Shown here: piece by piece, positions 22,103 through 28,614 of the stretch
How the letters are laid out: each line of letters opens with the position of its first letter
Position numbering within the stretch: position 1 is the first letter of the stretch
Assembly: GCA_963514535.1 (NCBI GenBank)
Contig: CAUPUB010000020.1
Span: 1 to 28,614, forward strand
Reading direction: 5' to 3'
DNA length: 28,614 nucleotides
DNA from: CAJPSE01 sp963514535
GTDB lineage: Bacteria; Synergistota; Synergistia; Synergistales; Aminobacteriaceae
The notes under the pieces: model-generated
The model's database searches: none
Seen by the model: only the letters and a program-made list of their open reading frames with translations
What the model was told of the DNA's origin: nothing
Position numbers and translations under genes: made by a program

Positions 22103-23260
22103 TCAGTGTCTGGGCCCCAGGAAGGGGATGGGATTGACGGGCTTGCCGTTGATCCGAACCTCGAAATGAACGTGGTTCGTGGTGGCGCGTCCCGTACAGC
22201 CCACGGTGGCAAGCGTCTCTCCTTGACGCACCCTTTGTCCCTTCCTGACCTTGATGTCCAGACAATGAGCGTACAGTGTGACGATCCCGCCCCCGTGATC
22301 GACGATCACCACGTTTCCGTATCCCCTGAAGCCCCGGCTTTTGGCGGAGGCGACCAGCTTGACCACCCCGTCCCTTGCGGCCCGGATGGACGTGCCCTTG
22401 GGCATGGGGATATCGATGCCCGTATGGATGGATCGCCTGCCCCGCTTGCCGAACCCCGACGAAACGGCCCCGTTTACGGGCCAGATCATTCTGGATCCCG
22501 AGAACCTGGAGGCCTCCGGTACGGCGGGGGCGGGCTCTGGGAACGACCTTCCGGGGAAAAAGCTCCGTTGAATGCCACTCAGGCCGGAGGTACGGGGAGC
22601 CTGGGTTCGGGGAAGCCTTACGACGGCCACGTTGTCGCCCGATATAACCAGTCTCATGGGGCCGTTCCAGGGGTCTCCGTCCTCCGAGAGGAACAGGACG
22701 GGTTCCTTCGTGTCCGCATCGCCTTTCCCCTTTTCCCATGCGGCGCTTTTCTCCGAGCCGCGTCGGGGCTTCGCCGGGGAGGGCGGGGCTGCCTTTGGGG
22801 AGAGCGGCTGAGGGGGAGTTTTAGAGGGCGGGGGCGTGGGGACCTTCACCGTCTTCGGGGCTGGAGGCTCGGCCTTGGGGGCGCTGCGGGGAACTCCATG
22901 TAGCTTGATGGACACCAAAGCGTCGGATGTGCCCTTTCTCTGCTTCTGGACGGATTGCCAGACGGCTAGGATATCCTGTCTGGAGGTTGGGATGATGAGC
23001 GTCGTGCCCTCGGCGAGGCCGTCGGCGGTCAGGTCGTTGGCCCACAGCACGTCCGCCGAGGTCAGATCGTTGAAGAGACAGAGCTCCGACAGCTTCTCCA
23101 GGTCCTGCTCCCGATCCTTCGAGAGGGAGAGGGTCTGGCGTTCGACATGGGGAGCCGCCTGAGTGGGAGACGAGACGAGCAAAACGGGCAGAAGGAATAG
23201 AAACAAAACGGGAACGGCCGGCGCTCGGCCGTTTTTATCTTTTTCTCTTTTGAACGACAT
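22103..23260 (-). CDS. Secreted LysM/M23 (LytM-type) peptidoglycan endopeptidase
   Basis: A 385-residue exported protein. After a basic N-terminus there is a hydrophobic signal sequence (about residues 17-36) ending near SPTQAAP. Residues about 50-95 form a LysM-like domain (VLWANDL...GTTLIIP). A Pro/Lys-rich linker follows, from about 120 to 180. The C-terminal M23 domain has all zinc ligands: H279 and D283 in HTGID, and H363 and H365 in HVHFEV. By family it cuts peptide cross-links of the cell wall or activates amidases. Two upstream ATGs exist at 23284 and 23281, but GAGGAGAGG lies just before ATG 23260, which I therefore prefer. It is convergent with the CNNM gene and probably alone in its transcript. 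Confidence 0.9.
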   Translation of the reverse strand: MSFKREKDKNGRAPAVPVLFLFLLPVLLVSSPTQAAPHVERQTLSLSKDREQDLEKLSELCLFNDLTSADVLWANDLTADGLAEGTTLIIPTSRQDILAVWQSVQKQRKGTSDALVSIKLHGVPRSAPKAEPPAPKTVKVPTPPPSKTPPQPLSPKAAPPSPAKPRRGSEKSAAWEKGKGDADTKEPVLFLSEDGDPWNGPMRLVISGDNVAVVRLPRTQAPRTSGLSGIQRSFFPGRSFPEPAPAVPEASRFSGSRMIWPVNGAVSSGFGKRGRRSIHTGIDIPMPKGTSIRAARDGVVKLVASAKSRGFRGYGNVVIVDHGGGIVTLYAHCLDIKVRKGQRVRQGETLATVGCTGRATTNHVHFEVRINGKPVNPIPFLGPRH

Positions 23261-23447
23261 AGCAAAGCCTCTCCTCGTCATCATGGGGCAACAGGATACG
23301 GATGGGGAGCCCGAAAATATTTTACGAAAGCTATTATAACCGAGTTAGACGTTTTTGCCGTCCTCCGGAAGGGGAATGCACAGATCGGCGGGACGCGTCG
23401 GCGGGACGCGCGAATACGGTATTTTGCCGGCTCGTCCTTCGGCAGGT

Positions 23448-23476
23448 TTGACGATGGGGCACCAGCATAATACAAT
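23448..23476 (+). promoter_or_regulatory. Ferredoxin promoter
   Basis: TTGACG (23448-23453), a 17-nt spacer, and TACAAT (23471-23476) form a near-consensus sigma-70 promoter. Transcription should begin near 23483, giving a leader of about 45 nt that contains GGAGGTGAGG (23510-23519). Confidence 0.75.
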
Positions 23477-23528
23477 AAGTAAACGCGCTCCTTGGAGTTT
23501 TATGGGTACGGAGGTGAGGATGGGATCC

Positions 23529-23711
23529 ATGAAGGTATCTCTGGATCGCTCGGCCTGCATCGGCTGCGGCGTGTGTACTCAAATCAGTCCGGAGTGTTTT
23601 GTCCTGGACGAGAACGCGGGGACCGCCAAGGTCCTGCGGGAGGAGACCGACGACCCGTCCGTCAAGGAGGCGGAGAACAGTTGCCCCGTAAGTTGCATTC
23701 GCGTTGAATAA
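23529..23711 (+). CDS. Small [4Fe-4S] ferredoxin (Thermotoga/Pyrococcus type)
   Basis: A 60-residue electron carrier. The cluster ligands are C10, C13 and C16 in CIGCGVC and a distant Cys52 in NSCPVS, as in single-cluster 4Fe-4S ferredoxins such as that of Thermotoga maritima. Compared with that protein, the cysteine after the CxxCxxC motif (C20) and its disulfide partner (C43) are replaced by serines here. There are two other cysteines at 23 and 56, so the disulfide is either lost or relocated. ATG 23529 gives the typical M-K-V-S-L-D start; ATG 23520, only 5 nt after GGAGG, is an alternative adding M-G-S. It has its own promoter and terminator and probably serves fermentative oxidoreductases. 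Confidence 0.93.
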   Translation: MKVSLDRSACIGCGVCTQISPECFVLDENAGTAKVLREETDDPSVKEAENSCPVSCIRVE

Positions 23712-23718
23712 CGGTTAG

Positions 23719-23750
23719 AATACACGAAGCCTTCGTGTATTTCTTGTCAT
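23719..23750 (+). terminator. Terminator after the ferredoxin gene
   Basis: A perfect 9-bp stem AATACACGA (23719-23727) / TCGTGTATT (23733-23741) has a 5-nt loop and is followed by a moderately T-rich stretch TCTTGTCATTTC. It lies 8 nt after the ferredoxin stop and 10 nt before the tRNA region. Confidence 0.65.
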
Positions 23751-23759
23751 TTCATTCGA

Positions 23760-23836
23760 GGGCCCATAGCTCAAGTGGTCAGAGCCGCCGGCTCATAACC
23801 GGAAGGTTCCTGGTTCGAGTCCAGGTGGGCCCACCA
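23760..23836 (+). tRNA. tRNA with CAU anticodon, probably tRNA-Ile2 (lysidine type) rather than tRNA-Met
   Basis: A 77-nt tRNA with encoded CCA. The acceptor stem is GGGCCCA/TGGGCCC (perfect), the D stem GCTC/GAGC, the anticodon loop CTCATAA (anticodon CAU) and the T arm CCTGG-TTCGAGT-CCAGG. The top pair of the anticodon stem is a G-A mismatch (G27 with A43 by my fold). C4-G69 and C5-G68 and the CTCATAACC loop context are as in tRNA-Ile2 of E. coli and Bacillus, which is read as Ile after lysidine modification of C34; elongator Met cannot be excluded without comparing the genome's other CAU tRNAs. Confidence 0.92.
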
Positions 23837-23871
23837 TGCAAATATCCGGCTCAAGCCGGTTTCCTTCAAAA

Positions 23872-23901
23872 CCCCGCTCAAGAGCGGGTTTCTGTTCTTT
23901 T
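23872..23901 (+). terminator. Hairpin and T-rich stretch after the tRNA
   Basis: CCCGCT (23873-23878) pairs with AGCGGG (23883-23888) around CAAG and is followed by TTTCTGTTCTTTT. A second small hairpin, CCGGCT-CA-AGCCGG, lies at 23846-23859, and both loops share CTCAAG. This is probably the tRNA terminator. Confidence 0.6.
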
Positions 23902-23992
23902 CGCCGGTGCGGCTGTGGAGATGCGGGGGGTGAACGTGCCATCGCAAAGAGGCAATGGGGAGCGGTCCGCATGATGAGAGGAGAGATAAGGG

Positions 23993-24160
23993 ATGAGCAT
24001 CGAGACGATGGAACGCGTCGCTTTGTGGAGGACGCCCGACCCGACGGAGCCGCCCCTGACACAGGAGGAGATTGCCGGTGTGGAGCAGGCACGGGCACGT
24101 TTTGCACAGGGCGACTATCTGACGCTGGAGGAGCTTCGCAAACAGATATCGGTGCTGTGA
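23993..24160 (+). CDS. Small antitoxin of a RelE/ParE-type toxin-antitoxin pair
   Basis: A 55-residue acidic protein beginning MSIETMERVALWRTP and ending with a short helical motif around GDYLTLEELRKQ (residues 40-51), a pattern common in the C-terminal, toxin-binding part of small RelB/Phd/ParD-like antitoxins. I cannot assign it to a named antitoxin family and see no clear DNA-binding domain. AGGAGAG lies 8 nt before ATG 23993. Its TGA overlaps the GTG of the toxin (GTGA), the usual antitoxin-first, coupled arrangement. The function is therefore inferred mainly from the next gene. It lies only 157 nt behind the tRNA, a common entry point for acquired modules. Confidence 0.7.
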   Translation: MSIETMERVALWRTPDPTEPPLTQEEIAGVEQARARFAQGDYLTLEELRKQISVL

Positions 24161-24411
24161 GTTGGACGGTCGTCACGGATAAGGATGCATCGCGGCATTT
24201 GACCCGTATCCCCGAGCCGGATCGCGGGCGCTTGTTTGCGGCGATTGAAGCCTTGGAGAACGGACCGGAAGCCTGTGATATCCGCCGTCTGGTGGGGCGG
24301 TCGGGTTACCGGTTGCGTGTGGGTAAATGGCGTGTTCTCCTGGATATTTACGAGGAGAGCCAGACCATTCACGTGATGCGGATTGGGTCACGCGGTGACG
24401 TCTATAAATAG
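24157..24411 (+). CDS. RelE/ParE-family toxin
   Basis: An 84-residue basic protein with the RelE/ParE fold pattern: an N-terminal strand SWTVVTDKDASRHL, two helices carrying the ALENGPEACDIRRLVGRSG loop, then the antiparallel sheet YRLRVGKWRVLLDI...IHVMRIGSRGDVYK. The YRLRVG-x-WRVLL and GSRGDVYK segments are the strongest family signature; the final GHR of many members is GSR here. Members either cut mRNA on the ribosome (RelE) or poison gyrase (ParE); the sequence does not decide. The start is GTG 24157, which overlaps the antitoxin stop by 4 nt. Longer readings upstream are through the antitoxin in another frame. Confidence 0.85.
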   Translation: MSWTVVTDKDASRHLTRIPEPDRGRLFAAIEALENGPEACDIRRLVGRSGYRLRVGKWRVLLDIYEESQTIHVMRIGSRGDVYK

Positions 24412-24458
24412 ACCGGCCGTATAAAAACGGACGAACGAAACACCGGTACAGTCAAGAG

Positions 24459-24489
24459 AGCCACGAAACGGCGGAACATAGGCGTGGCT
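24459..24489 (+). promoter_or_regulatory. Hairpin in the leader/trailer between the toxin gene and the Nif3-family gene
   Basis: AGCCACG (24459-24465) pairs perfectly with CGTGGCT (24483-24489) around a 17-nt loop. It lies 25 nt upstream of the terminator at 24514-24539. Together they could be the 3' end of the toxin-antitoxin mRNA, a small RNA, or an attenuator for the downstream gene. Confidence 0.35.
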
Positions 24490-24513
24490 TTGGTGTTAAG
24501 TGGCAGACGATCC

Positions 24514-24539
24514 GCTCCTACTTTGTGGGAGCTTTTTTT
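24514..24539 (+). terminator. Intrinsic terminator or attenuator 27 nt upstream of the Nif3-family gene
   Basis: GCTCC (24514-24518) pairs with GGAGC (24528-24532) around a 9-nt loop, followed directly by seven T (24533-24539). It is too close to the downstream start (24566) for a promoter to fit between, so either the downstream gene is expressed by readthrough, or this is an attenuator in its leader. Confidence 0.7.
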
Positions 24540-24565
24540 ATTTGGGACGCTGGAAGGTGATGTGC

Positions 24566-25336
24566 ATGAAGTTGAGAGCGGTTCTGGAGGAGATCGATCG
24601 GACGGCGCCCTTTGCTCTGGCTGCCGATTGGGACAACGTCGGGCTGATGGTTGGCGACCCGGATCGGGATGTCCGCAGGTTGGGCATCGCCCTGGACCCC
24701 CTCCCCGAGGCGGTGCTGGAGGCCGCGGACCGCGGATGCGAAGCGCTGCTGACCCACCATCCCCTTTTTTTCTCCCCGATCCGGCGTCTGGACCTCTCCC
24801 GCGATCCGGGGCGGGCGGTCCTGGCCGCCGTCGAACGGGGCGTCGCCGTCCTTGCCGCGCACACCAACTGGGACTCCGCGGAGGGCGGCGTCAGCTTTGA
24901 ACTGGCCCGCCTCCTGGGGCTTAGGGATGTCTCCGTCCTCGACCCCGATGCCAGATTGGGGGCGGTCGGGAACTTCGAGGAGCCCCTTACGGCCGGGGAG
25001 GGGCTGGAGCGGGTCAGGCGGGCCTGGGGATTGTCGTGGCTCGACGGTTACGTGTCCGAGAGTTGTAGTATACTGCGGGTGGCTCTCTGCGGCGGATCGG
25101 GAGCCGATCTGTGGCCCCGCGCCAGGGCGGAGGGCGCGGACCTGTATGTCACCGCCGATGCGAAGTATCATGTGCTGCTGGATGCGGTGCGCGAGGGAAT
25201 GCCGATCGCCGTCGTCGGCCACGCCGAGATGGAGCGGGCCTCCCTGACGGAGCTGGCGCGGCGGCTCGCCGTGCCGGGCGTTCTCGAGACGATCCTGATC
25301 GAGGCGGGGGGGCTCGCGTCCCCGATTCGTCTTTAG
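24566..25336 (+). CDS. Nif3/DUF34-family dinuclear-metal protein
   Basis: A 256-residue member of the NIF3 (DUF34, YbgI/YqfO) family. Metal-binding motifs are TxHHP (H64, H65) in LLTHHPLFF, HTNWDS (H99, D103) and GHAEME near 218-223. The function of the family is unsettled: some members are annotated GTP cyclohydrolase 1 type 2, others as metal chaperone or insertase, so I give only the family. ATG 24566 is preferred over ATG 24560 because GAAGG is at a proper distance from it; an open frame begins further upstream but inside the hairpin region. It is on the same strand as trpS but separated by 92 nt. Confidence 0.88.
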   Translation: MKLRAVLEEIDRTAPFALAADWDNVGLMVGDPDRDVRRLGIALDPLPEAVLEAADRGCEALLTHHPLFFSPIRRLDLSRDPGRAVLAAVERGVAVLAAHTNWDSAEGGVSFELARLLGLRDVSVLDPDARLGAVGNFEEPLTAGEGLERVRRAWGLSWLDGYVSESCSILRVALCGGSGADLWPRARAEGADLYVTADAKYHVLLDAVREGMPIAVVGHAEMERASLTELARRLAVPGVLETILIEAGGLASPIRL

Positions 25337-25428
25337 CGGATGCGTCGCTCGCCGCTCTCGTTTATCAAACTTGTTTACCAAATTTTTGAGGGGATTTTTG
25401 AATTGCAGAACGAAGGGGTGTCTCGTCG

Positions 25429-26433
25429 GTGAAAGGACGGATTGTGAGCGGAATGAGGGCGACGGGCCTGCTGCACATGGGGCACATGGCCGGTGCGCTG
25501 AACAACTGGGTTCGGCTCCAGGACGATTACGAGTGCTATTACTTTATCGCTGACTGGCACGCGCTGACGTCCAACTACGCCGACTCCGCAAATACCGCGG
25601 GCTATTGCTACGATACCCTGCTGGACTGGCTTTCGGTCGGGCTCGACCCCGAGAAGTGCGCCATCTTCATCCAGTCGCACGTCCCGCAGCATGCGGAGCT
25701 CGGCTGGGCGCTTGCCATGATCACCCCTCTGGGCTGGCTCTACCGCAATCCCACCTATAAGGAACAGATAGACAACATCAAGAACAAGGATCTCGACACC
25801 TTCGCGTTTCTGGGCTATCCTGTCCTGATGGCGGCCGATATCCTGCTCTATCGGGCGGACCGGGTTCCGGTGGGCGAGGACCAGAGCGCACACCTGGAGC
25901 TGAGCCGGGAGATCGCCAGGCGCTTCAACCACTTCTATGGGGAGGGGCTTTTGGTCGAGCCTCAGGCCCTGCTGACCGAGACCCCCAAGGTCCCGGGGAC
26001 TGACGGGCGCAAGATGAGTAAGTCCTACGGCAACTCCCTGCAGATATCGGAGTCGCCCGAGTCGGTCTGGAACAAGCTGCGCACCATGGTCACGGACCCG
26101 GCCCGCATCAAGAGGTCGGACCCCGGGGATCCCGGCAAGTGCCCGGTGTGGGACCTGCACAAGGTCTTCAACCCCGATGCCGCCGAGCGCGCGGAGATCG
26201 ACGCGGGATGCCGTTCCGCGTCCATTGGGTGCGTGGACTGCAAGAAGATGCTGGATGCCCGTGTCCAGGAGATGATGGCGCCGATCCACGAACGGCGCGC
26301 GAAGTATGCCGGGGACAGAAAGCTCCTGGATGATATCCTTGCCCACGGGGCGGAGCGGGCGCGGGCGACGGCACGGGAGACGATGGACACCCTCTATCCC
26401 GCCATGGGGCTTGTCCCGGCCTTCTCCCGGTAG
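25429..26433 (+). CDS. trpS: Tryptophanyl-tRNA synthetase TrpS
   Basis: A 334-residue class I synthetase of the usual length that attaches tryptophan to tRNA-Trp. The HIGH-type signature is HMGH at 16-19 and the KMSKS loop is KMSKS at 195-199. The Trp-binding region with MITPLGWLYRNPTYKEQ near 98-114 and the C-terminal GC-x-DCKK motif are typical of TrpRS. The start is GTG 25429 with AAGGGG (25413-25418) ten bases upstream; GTG 25444 is a weaker alternative. It heads a run with scpA, scpB and rluB. I see no T-box leader in the 92 nt before it. Confidence 0.96.
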   Translation: MKGRIVSGMRATGLLHMGHMAGALNNWVRLQDDYECYYFIADWHALTSNYADSANTAGYCYDTLLDWLSVGLDPEKCAIFIQSHVPQHAELGWALAMITPLGWLYRNPTYKEQIDNIKNKDLDTFAFLGYPVLMAADILLYRADRVPVGEDQSAHLELSREIARRFNHFYGEGLLVEPQALLTETPKVPGTDGRKMSKSYGNSLQISESPESVWNKLRTMVTDPARIKRSDPGDPGKCPVWDLHKVFNPDAAERAEIDAGCRSASIGCVDCKKMLDARVQEMMAPIHERRAKYAGDRKLLDDILAHGAERARATARETMDTLYPAMGLVPAFSR

Positions 26434-26462
26434 TATCCTGATCTGAGGAGCCGAGGGGACCG

Positions 26463-27260
26463 ATGCCCAGGGAGGTCTTCGAGGTCTCCATCGACGGATT
26501 TTCCGGACCGCTGGACCTCCTGTGCCACTTGGTGGAGAGCCGTCAGATGCAGGCATCCCGCATCAAGGTCGCCCACCTCGTCCGCATCTACGGGGCGTAT
26601 CTGGCCAGGACCCGTTCGGCCTCGGCCGAGACGATCGCCGAGTTTTTCTTTATGGCCGCGGGGCTTCTGCTGGAGAAGACCCGCTCCCTCCTGCCCGAAT
26701 CCGCTCCGGGTGCCGGGACGGACGGCGAGGACCTGGACTCCGATATCGACGAGGAGGCATTTCTCGAGACGCTGGCGCGCTATCGTCCCTACAGGGAGGC
26801 CGCGCGGTGGCTCTGGGAGCGCAGGGAGCGGGAGATGCGGTACTTCCGCCGCGTCATTGAGGAGGACGAGGCTCCGGAGGCCCCCCGTCCGGAGGAACTG
26901 GAATATGACATCGGGGATCTCTACTTCCTTTCGCGGGTGTGGTGGGGGCTTTTCGAGCGCTGGACGAGGTCCCGAAGCCAGGAGGGAAGCTCGTTCTGGG
27001 ATGAGGCGGAGGACTCCGAGTGGAGCGGGATCCCCGAGGCCCTTCCCGAGGAGTCCCAGATCCAGGCCCGCATCGGAGAGCTCGAGGAGCAGCTGGCCCG
27101 GGATGATTTGCTGTCGCTCTCCACGTTGTGCGGGACGGTTAAATCCGTTAAATTGCTGGTGGTGACGCTGTTGGCGCTTCTTGAGATGTGCCGGATGGGA
27201 AAGATCAGCATAGAGCAGGAGACCCTTTTCTCCGATGTCACGGTCCGCGCAAGGTCCTGA
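26463..27260 (+). CDS. scpA: Segregation and condensation protein ScpA
   Basis: A 265-residue kleisin subunit of the SMC-ScpAB condensin. The N-terminal FEVSIDGFSGPLDLLCHLVE is the family signature that binds the SMC neck, followed by the helical MAAGLLLEKTRSLLP segment near 61-75; the C-terminal winged-helix part ends with VTVRARS. An acidic linker (EDLDSDIDEEAF, near 93-104) is typical. It links the two SMC heads and recruits ScpB for chromosome compaction and segregation. It lies 29 nt behind trpS. Its 3' end overlaps scpB by 26 nt, so the two partners are translated in a coupled way. Confidence 0.95.
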   Translation: MPREVFEVSIDGFSGPLDLLCHLVESRQMQASRIKVAHLVRIYGAYLARTRSASAETIAEFFFMAAGLLLEKTRSLLPESAPGAGTDGEDLDSDIDEEAFLETLARYRPYREAARWLWERREREMRYFRRVIEEDEAPEAPRPEELEYDIGDLYFLSRVWWGLFERWTRSRSQEGSSFWDEAEDSEWSGIPEALPEESQIQARIGELEEQLARDDLLSLSTLCGTVKSVKLLVVTLLALLEMCRMGKISIEQETLFSDVTVRARS

Positions 27261-27906
27261 GAGCTCCGAGCACGCCGGAGAGTTGCGGAGCCTGTCCGTC
27301 CTTGCGGCCCAGGTCGAGGCCGTGCTCTTCCTCGCCGTCTCCCCCGTCCCGTCTGGAGAACTGCAGTCCGTGCTCGGCGTCTCAGGGGGAGAGGTGTCCT
27401 CCGCCCTGTCGGAGCTGGCCGCGCACCTCGAGGGTGGACACGGCCTGGTCCTCAGGTCCGTCGCGGGAGGGTGGATCCTGGAGACCAACCCTCATTTCGC
27501 CGAGGTGCTCGCCCTGTTCCGCGATACCTCGCGCAGGGGGCGCGTCCGGCTCAGCCGGGCCGCGGTGGAGACCCTGGCCGTGATCTCGTACAATCAGCCC
27601 GTCACGAGGTCCGAGGTGGAGGAGCTGCGTGGGGTTCGTTCCGAACGGGTCATCGAGACGCTTCTGAGCCATGGGCTCGTGCGCATCGCGGGGCGCAAGA
27701 AGGCCAGCGGGTCGCCCCTGCTCTATCGGACGACGCCGCGTTTCCTGGAGCTCTTCGGCCTCGAGGCGATAGCGGACCTGCCGAGCCTGGAGGAGCTTGG
27801 GGAGCTGGGGGCCGACCCCCTGGAGGATACCGGGGGCCACGGGCCGGAGGGGCCGTTTCCCGAGGGGCTGTTTCCCAAGGGGGAGGAGGAGACCGGTGCG
27901 TCTTAA
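27235..27906 (+). CDS. scpB: Segregation and condensation protein ScpB
   Basis: A 223-residue protein with two winged-helix domains: QVEAVLFLAVSPVPSGEL near 24-41 begins the first, and VETLAVISYNQPVTRSEVEELRGV (cited by its ends near 108-131) is the hallmark of the second. ScpB dimerises and binds the ScpA linker in the SMC-ScpAB complex. The C-terminal 40 residues are Gly/Pro/Glu-rich and appear disordered, with repeated PEG/PKG units near the end. ATG 27235 lies inside scpA (26-nt overlap), and its stop overlaps the GTG start of rluB by 11 nt, a conserved scpA-scpB-rluB order in many bacteria. Confidence 0.95.
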   Translation: MSRSAQGPESSEHAGELRSLSVLAAQVEAVLFLAVSPVPSGELQSVLGVSGGEVSSALSELAAHLEGGHGLVLRSVAGGWILETNPHFAEVLALFRDTSRRGRVRLSRAAVETLAVISYNQPVTRSEVEELRGVRSERVIETLLSHGLVRIAGRKKASGSPLLYRTTPRFLELFGLEAIADLPSLEELGELGADPLEDTGGHGPEGPFPEGLFPKGEEETGAS

Positions 27907-28614
27907 CGCTTTTTTGGCGGCGTGCGGCGTGACCTCGCGGCGCAAGGCCGAGGCCGTGATCCTCGAGGGGCGGGTTCGGGTCAACGGCAGGATCGTCCTG
28001 CTTCCCTACCTCGAGGTCGACCCGGAGAGGGACGACGTGCGTTGCGACGGCCGCAGGGCGGTGCCGTCCGCGCACGTCTATGTGGCGATGAACAAGCCGG
28101 TTGGGGTGGTCTGCGCCGTGACGGACAAATACGACCCCGTCGTGGTGGACCTCCTGCCCGAGCGGCTGCGCCGGGAGCGCATCTACCCGGCGGGGCGCCT
28201 CGATCGGGAGAGCGAGGGGCTGCTGATCCTCACGAACGACGGCTCCTTTGCCCAGAGCATCCTTCATCCGTCCAGGGGCGTGACCAAGGAGTACGAGGTG
28301 CTGCTCAACATCGAGATCAACGAGCGGCAGATGGAGCGCTGGAGGGACGGGTTCGAGATCCAGGGCCGCCATGTCCGGCCCATTGACCTCTCCGCCCTCT
28401 CCAGGGAACCGCAGGGGCGATGGCTTCGTGTCATCATCGGAGAGGGGCTTAAGCGTGAGGTTCGGACGATGGCGAATCTGGCCGGTTTTTCGGTTCGGGC
28501 ACTGATCCGCCGCCGCGTCGGACGGATGGTTCTGGAAAATCTTCATGTCGGCGAGTTCGTGGAATTGTCTTTTTCCGAACTCTACACTAAAATATTTGAA
28601 GGTGGCGCAGTATA
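27896..28614 (+). CDS. rluB: Ribosomal large-subunit pseudouridine synthase RluB (RsuA family), 3' end at window edge
   Basis: At least 239 residues. It starts at GTG 27896, 11 nt inside scpB. An N-terminal S4 RNA-binding domain (MRLNAFLAACGVTSRRKAE... to about residue 50) is followed by the RsuA/RluB catalytic domain with MNKPVGVVC near 65-73 and the catalytic aspartate D103 in GRLDRESEGLL. It isomerises a uridine in 23S rRNA (RluB) or 16S rRNA (RsuA); the scpB neighbourhood favours RluB. The frame is open to the last bases, where the next codon begins TA, so the stop may be the first codon beyond or at the window edge; the protein length (239) is normal for the family. Confidence 0.92.
   Translation, partial: MRLNAFLAACGVTSRRKAEAVILEGRVRVNGRIVLLPYLEVDPERDDVRCDGRRAVPSAHVYVAMNKPVGVVCAVTDKYDPVVVDLLPERLRRERIYPAGRLDRESEGLLILTNDGSFAQSILHPSRGVTKEYEVLLNIEINERQMERWRDGFEIQGRHVRPIDLSALSREPQGRWLRVIIGEGLKREVRTMANLAGFSVRALIRRRVGRMVLENLHVGEFVELSFSELYTKIFEGGAV
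28565..28593 (+). promoter_or_regulatory. Possible promoter at the end of rluB for a downstream gene
   Basis: TTGTCT (28565-28570) and TAAAAT (28588-28593) are separated by exactly 17 nt, inside an unusually AT-rich last stretch of rluB. It would serve the next gene beyond the window. There is no downstream sequence to test it. Confidence 0.35.

Noticed and set aside
23355..23528. N-terminal extension of the ferredoxin
   Set aside because: The 58 upstream residues cross the promoter and ribosome-binding site; the family starts at the M-K-V-S-L-D methionine.
23836..24411. A single 191-residue protein behind the tRNA
   Set aside because: The frame starts at the tRNA CCA and runs through hairpins and the antitoxin in another frame; only the last 84 residues are a recognisable RelE/ParE toxin, with its own GTG start.
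23760..24600. Integrated element using the tRNA as attachment site
   Set aside because: No integrase gene and no repeated tRNA 3' end were seen downstream within the window.
25337..25428. T-box riboswitch before trpS
   Set aside because: The gap is 92 nt and has no T-box sequence, specifier stem or terminator.

Overview
The window is a GC-rich, densely packed bacterial chromosome segment. Gene content points to an amino-acid-fermenting anaerobe, most likely of the Synergistota: an ornithine-degradation (ort/ora) cluster, a poly(A) polymerase/CCA enzyme fused to DHH and CBS domains, a small M50 protease and a clostridial/thermotogal-type ferredoxin. The phylum is an inference; there is no rRNA in the window.

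Region 1 (1-7236) is catabolic. It holds the 3' end of ortB, then oraS, oraE, a GlmL/MutL-type ATPase and an ornithine racemase, followed by a DMT-family exporter and a GNAT acetyltransferase. L-ornithine is racemised by Orr. D-ornithine is converted by OraS/OraE, which use PLP and adenosylcobalamin, to 2,4-diaminopentanoate; after oxidation that product is cleaved by OrtA/OrtB. The GlmL-like ATPase probably protects or reactivates the B12 enzyme. A 180-nt leader rich in inverted repeats separates ortB from oraS. A strong terminator at 7260-7313 closes the region.

Region 2 (7384-17875) is a long same-strand run: an ABC-F ATPase, a PAS/HD-GYP enzyme and its degenerate tandem paralogue, a lone hypA, a PcrA/UvrD helicase, coaE, the DHH-CBS-nucleotidyltransferase fusion and an M50 protease. 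Several genes overlap. Two neighbouring genes may start at CTG.

Region 3 (17876-23284) starts with an AT-rich promoter island feeding argG. A convergent, membrane-anchored Cache-domain protein follows; it looks like a chemoreceptor that has lost its signalling half and carries an in-frame 15-bp tandem repeat. Next come a CNNM/CorC-family transporter and a convergent LysM/M23 peptidase that share a terminator.

Region 4 (23285-28614) carries a small ferredoxin under a well-formed promoter, a CAU-anticodon tRNA (probably the lysidine-type tRNA-Ile2), a RelE/ParE-type toxin-antitoxin pair directly behind the tRNA, a Nif3-family protein preceded by a terminator-like hairpin, trpS, and an overlapping scpA-scpB-rluB group that runs off the window end. 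I found no CRISPR array, insertion sequence, phage gene or rRNA.
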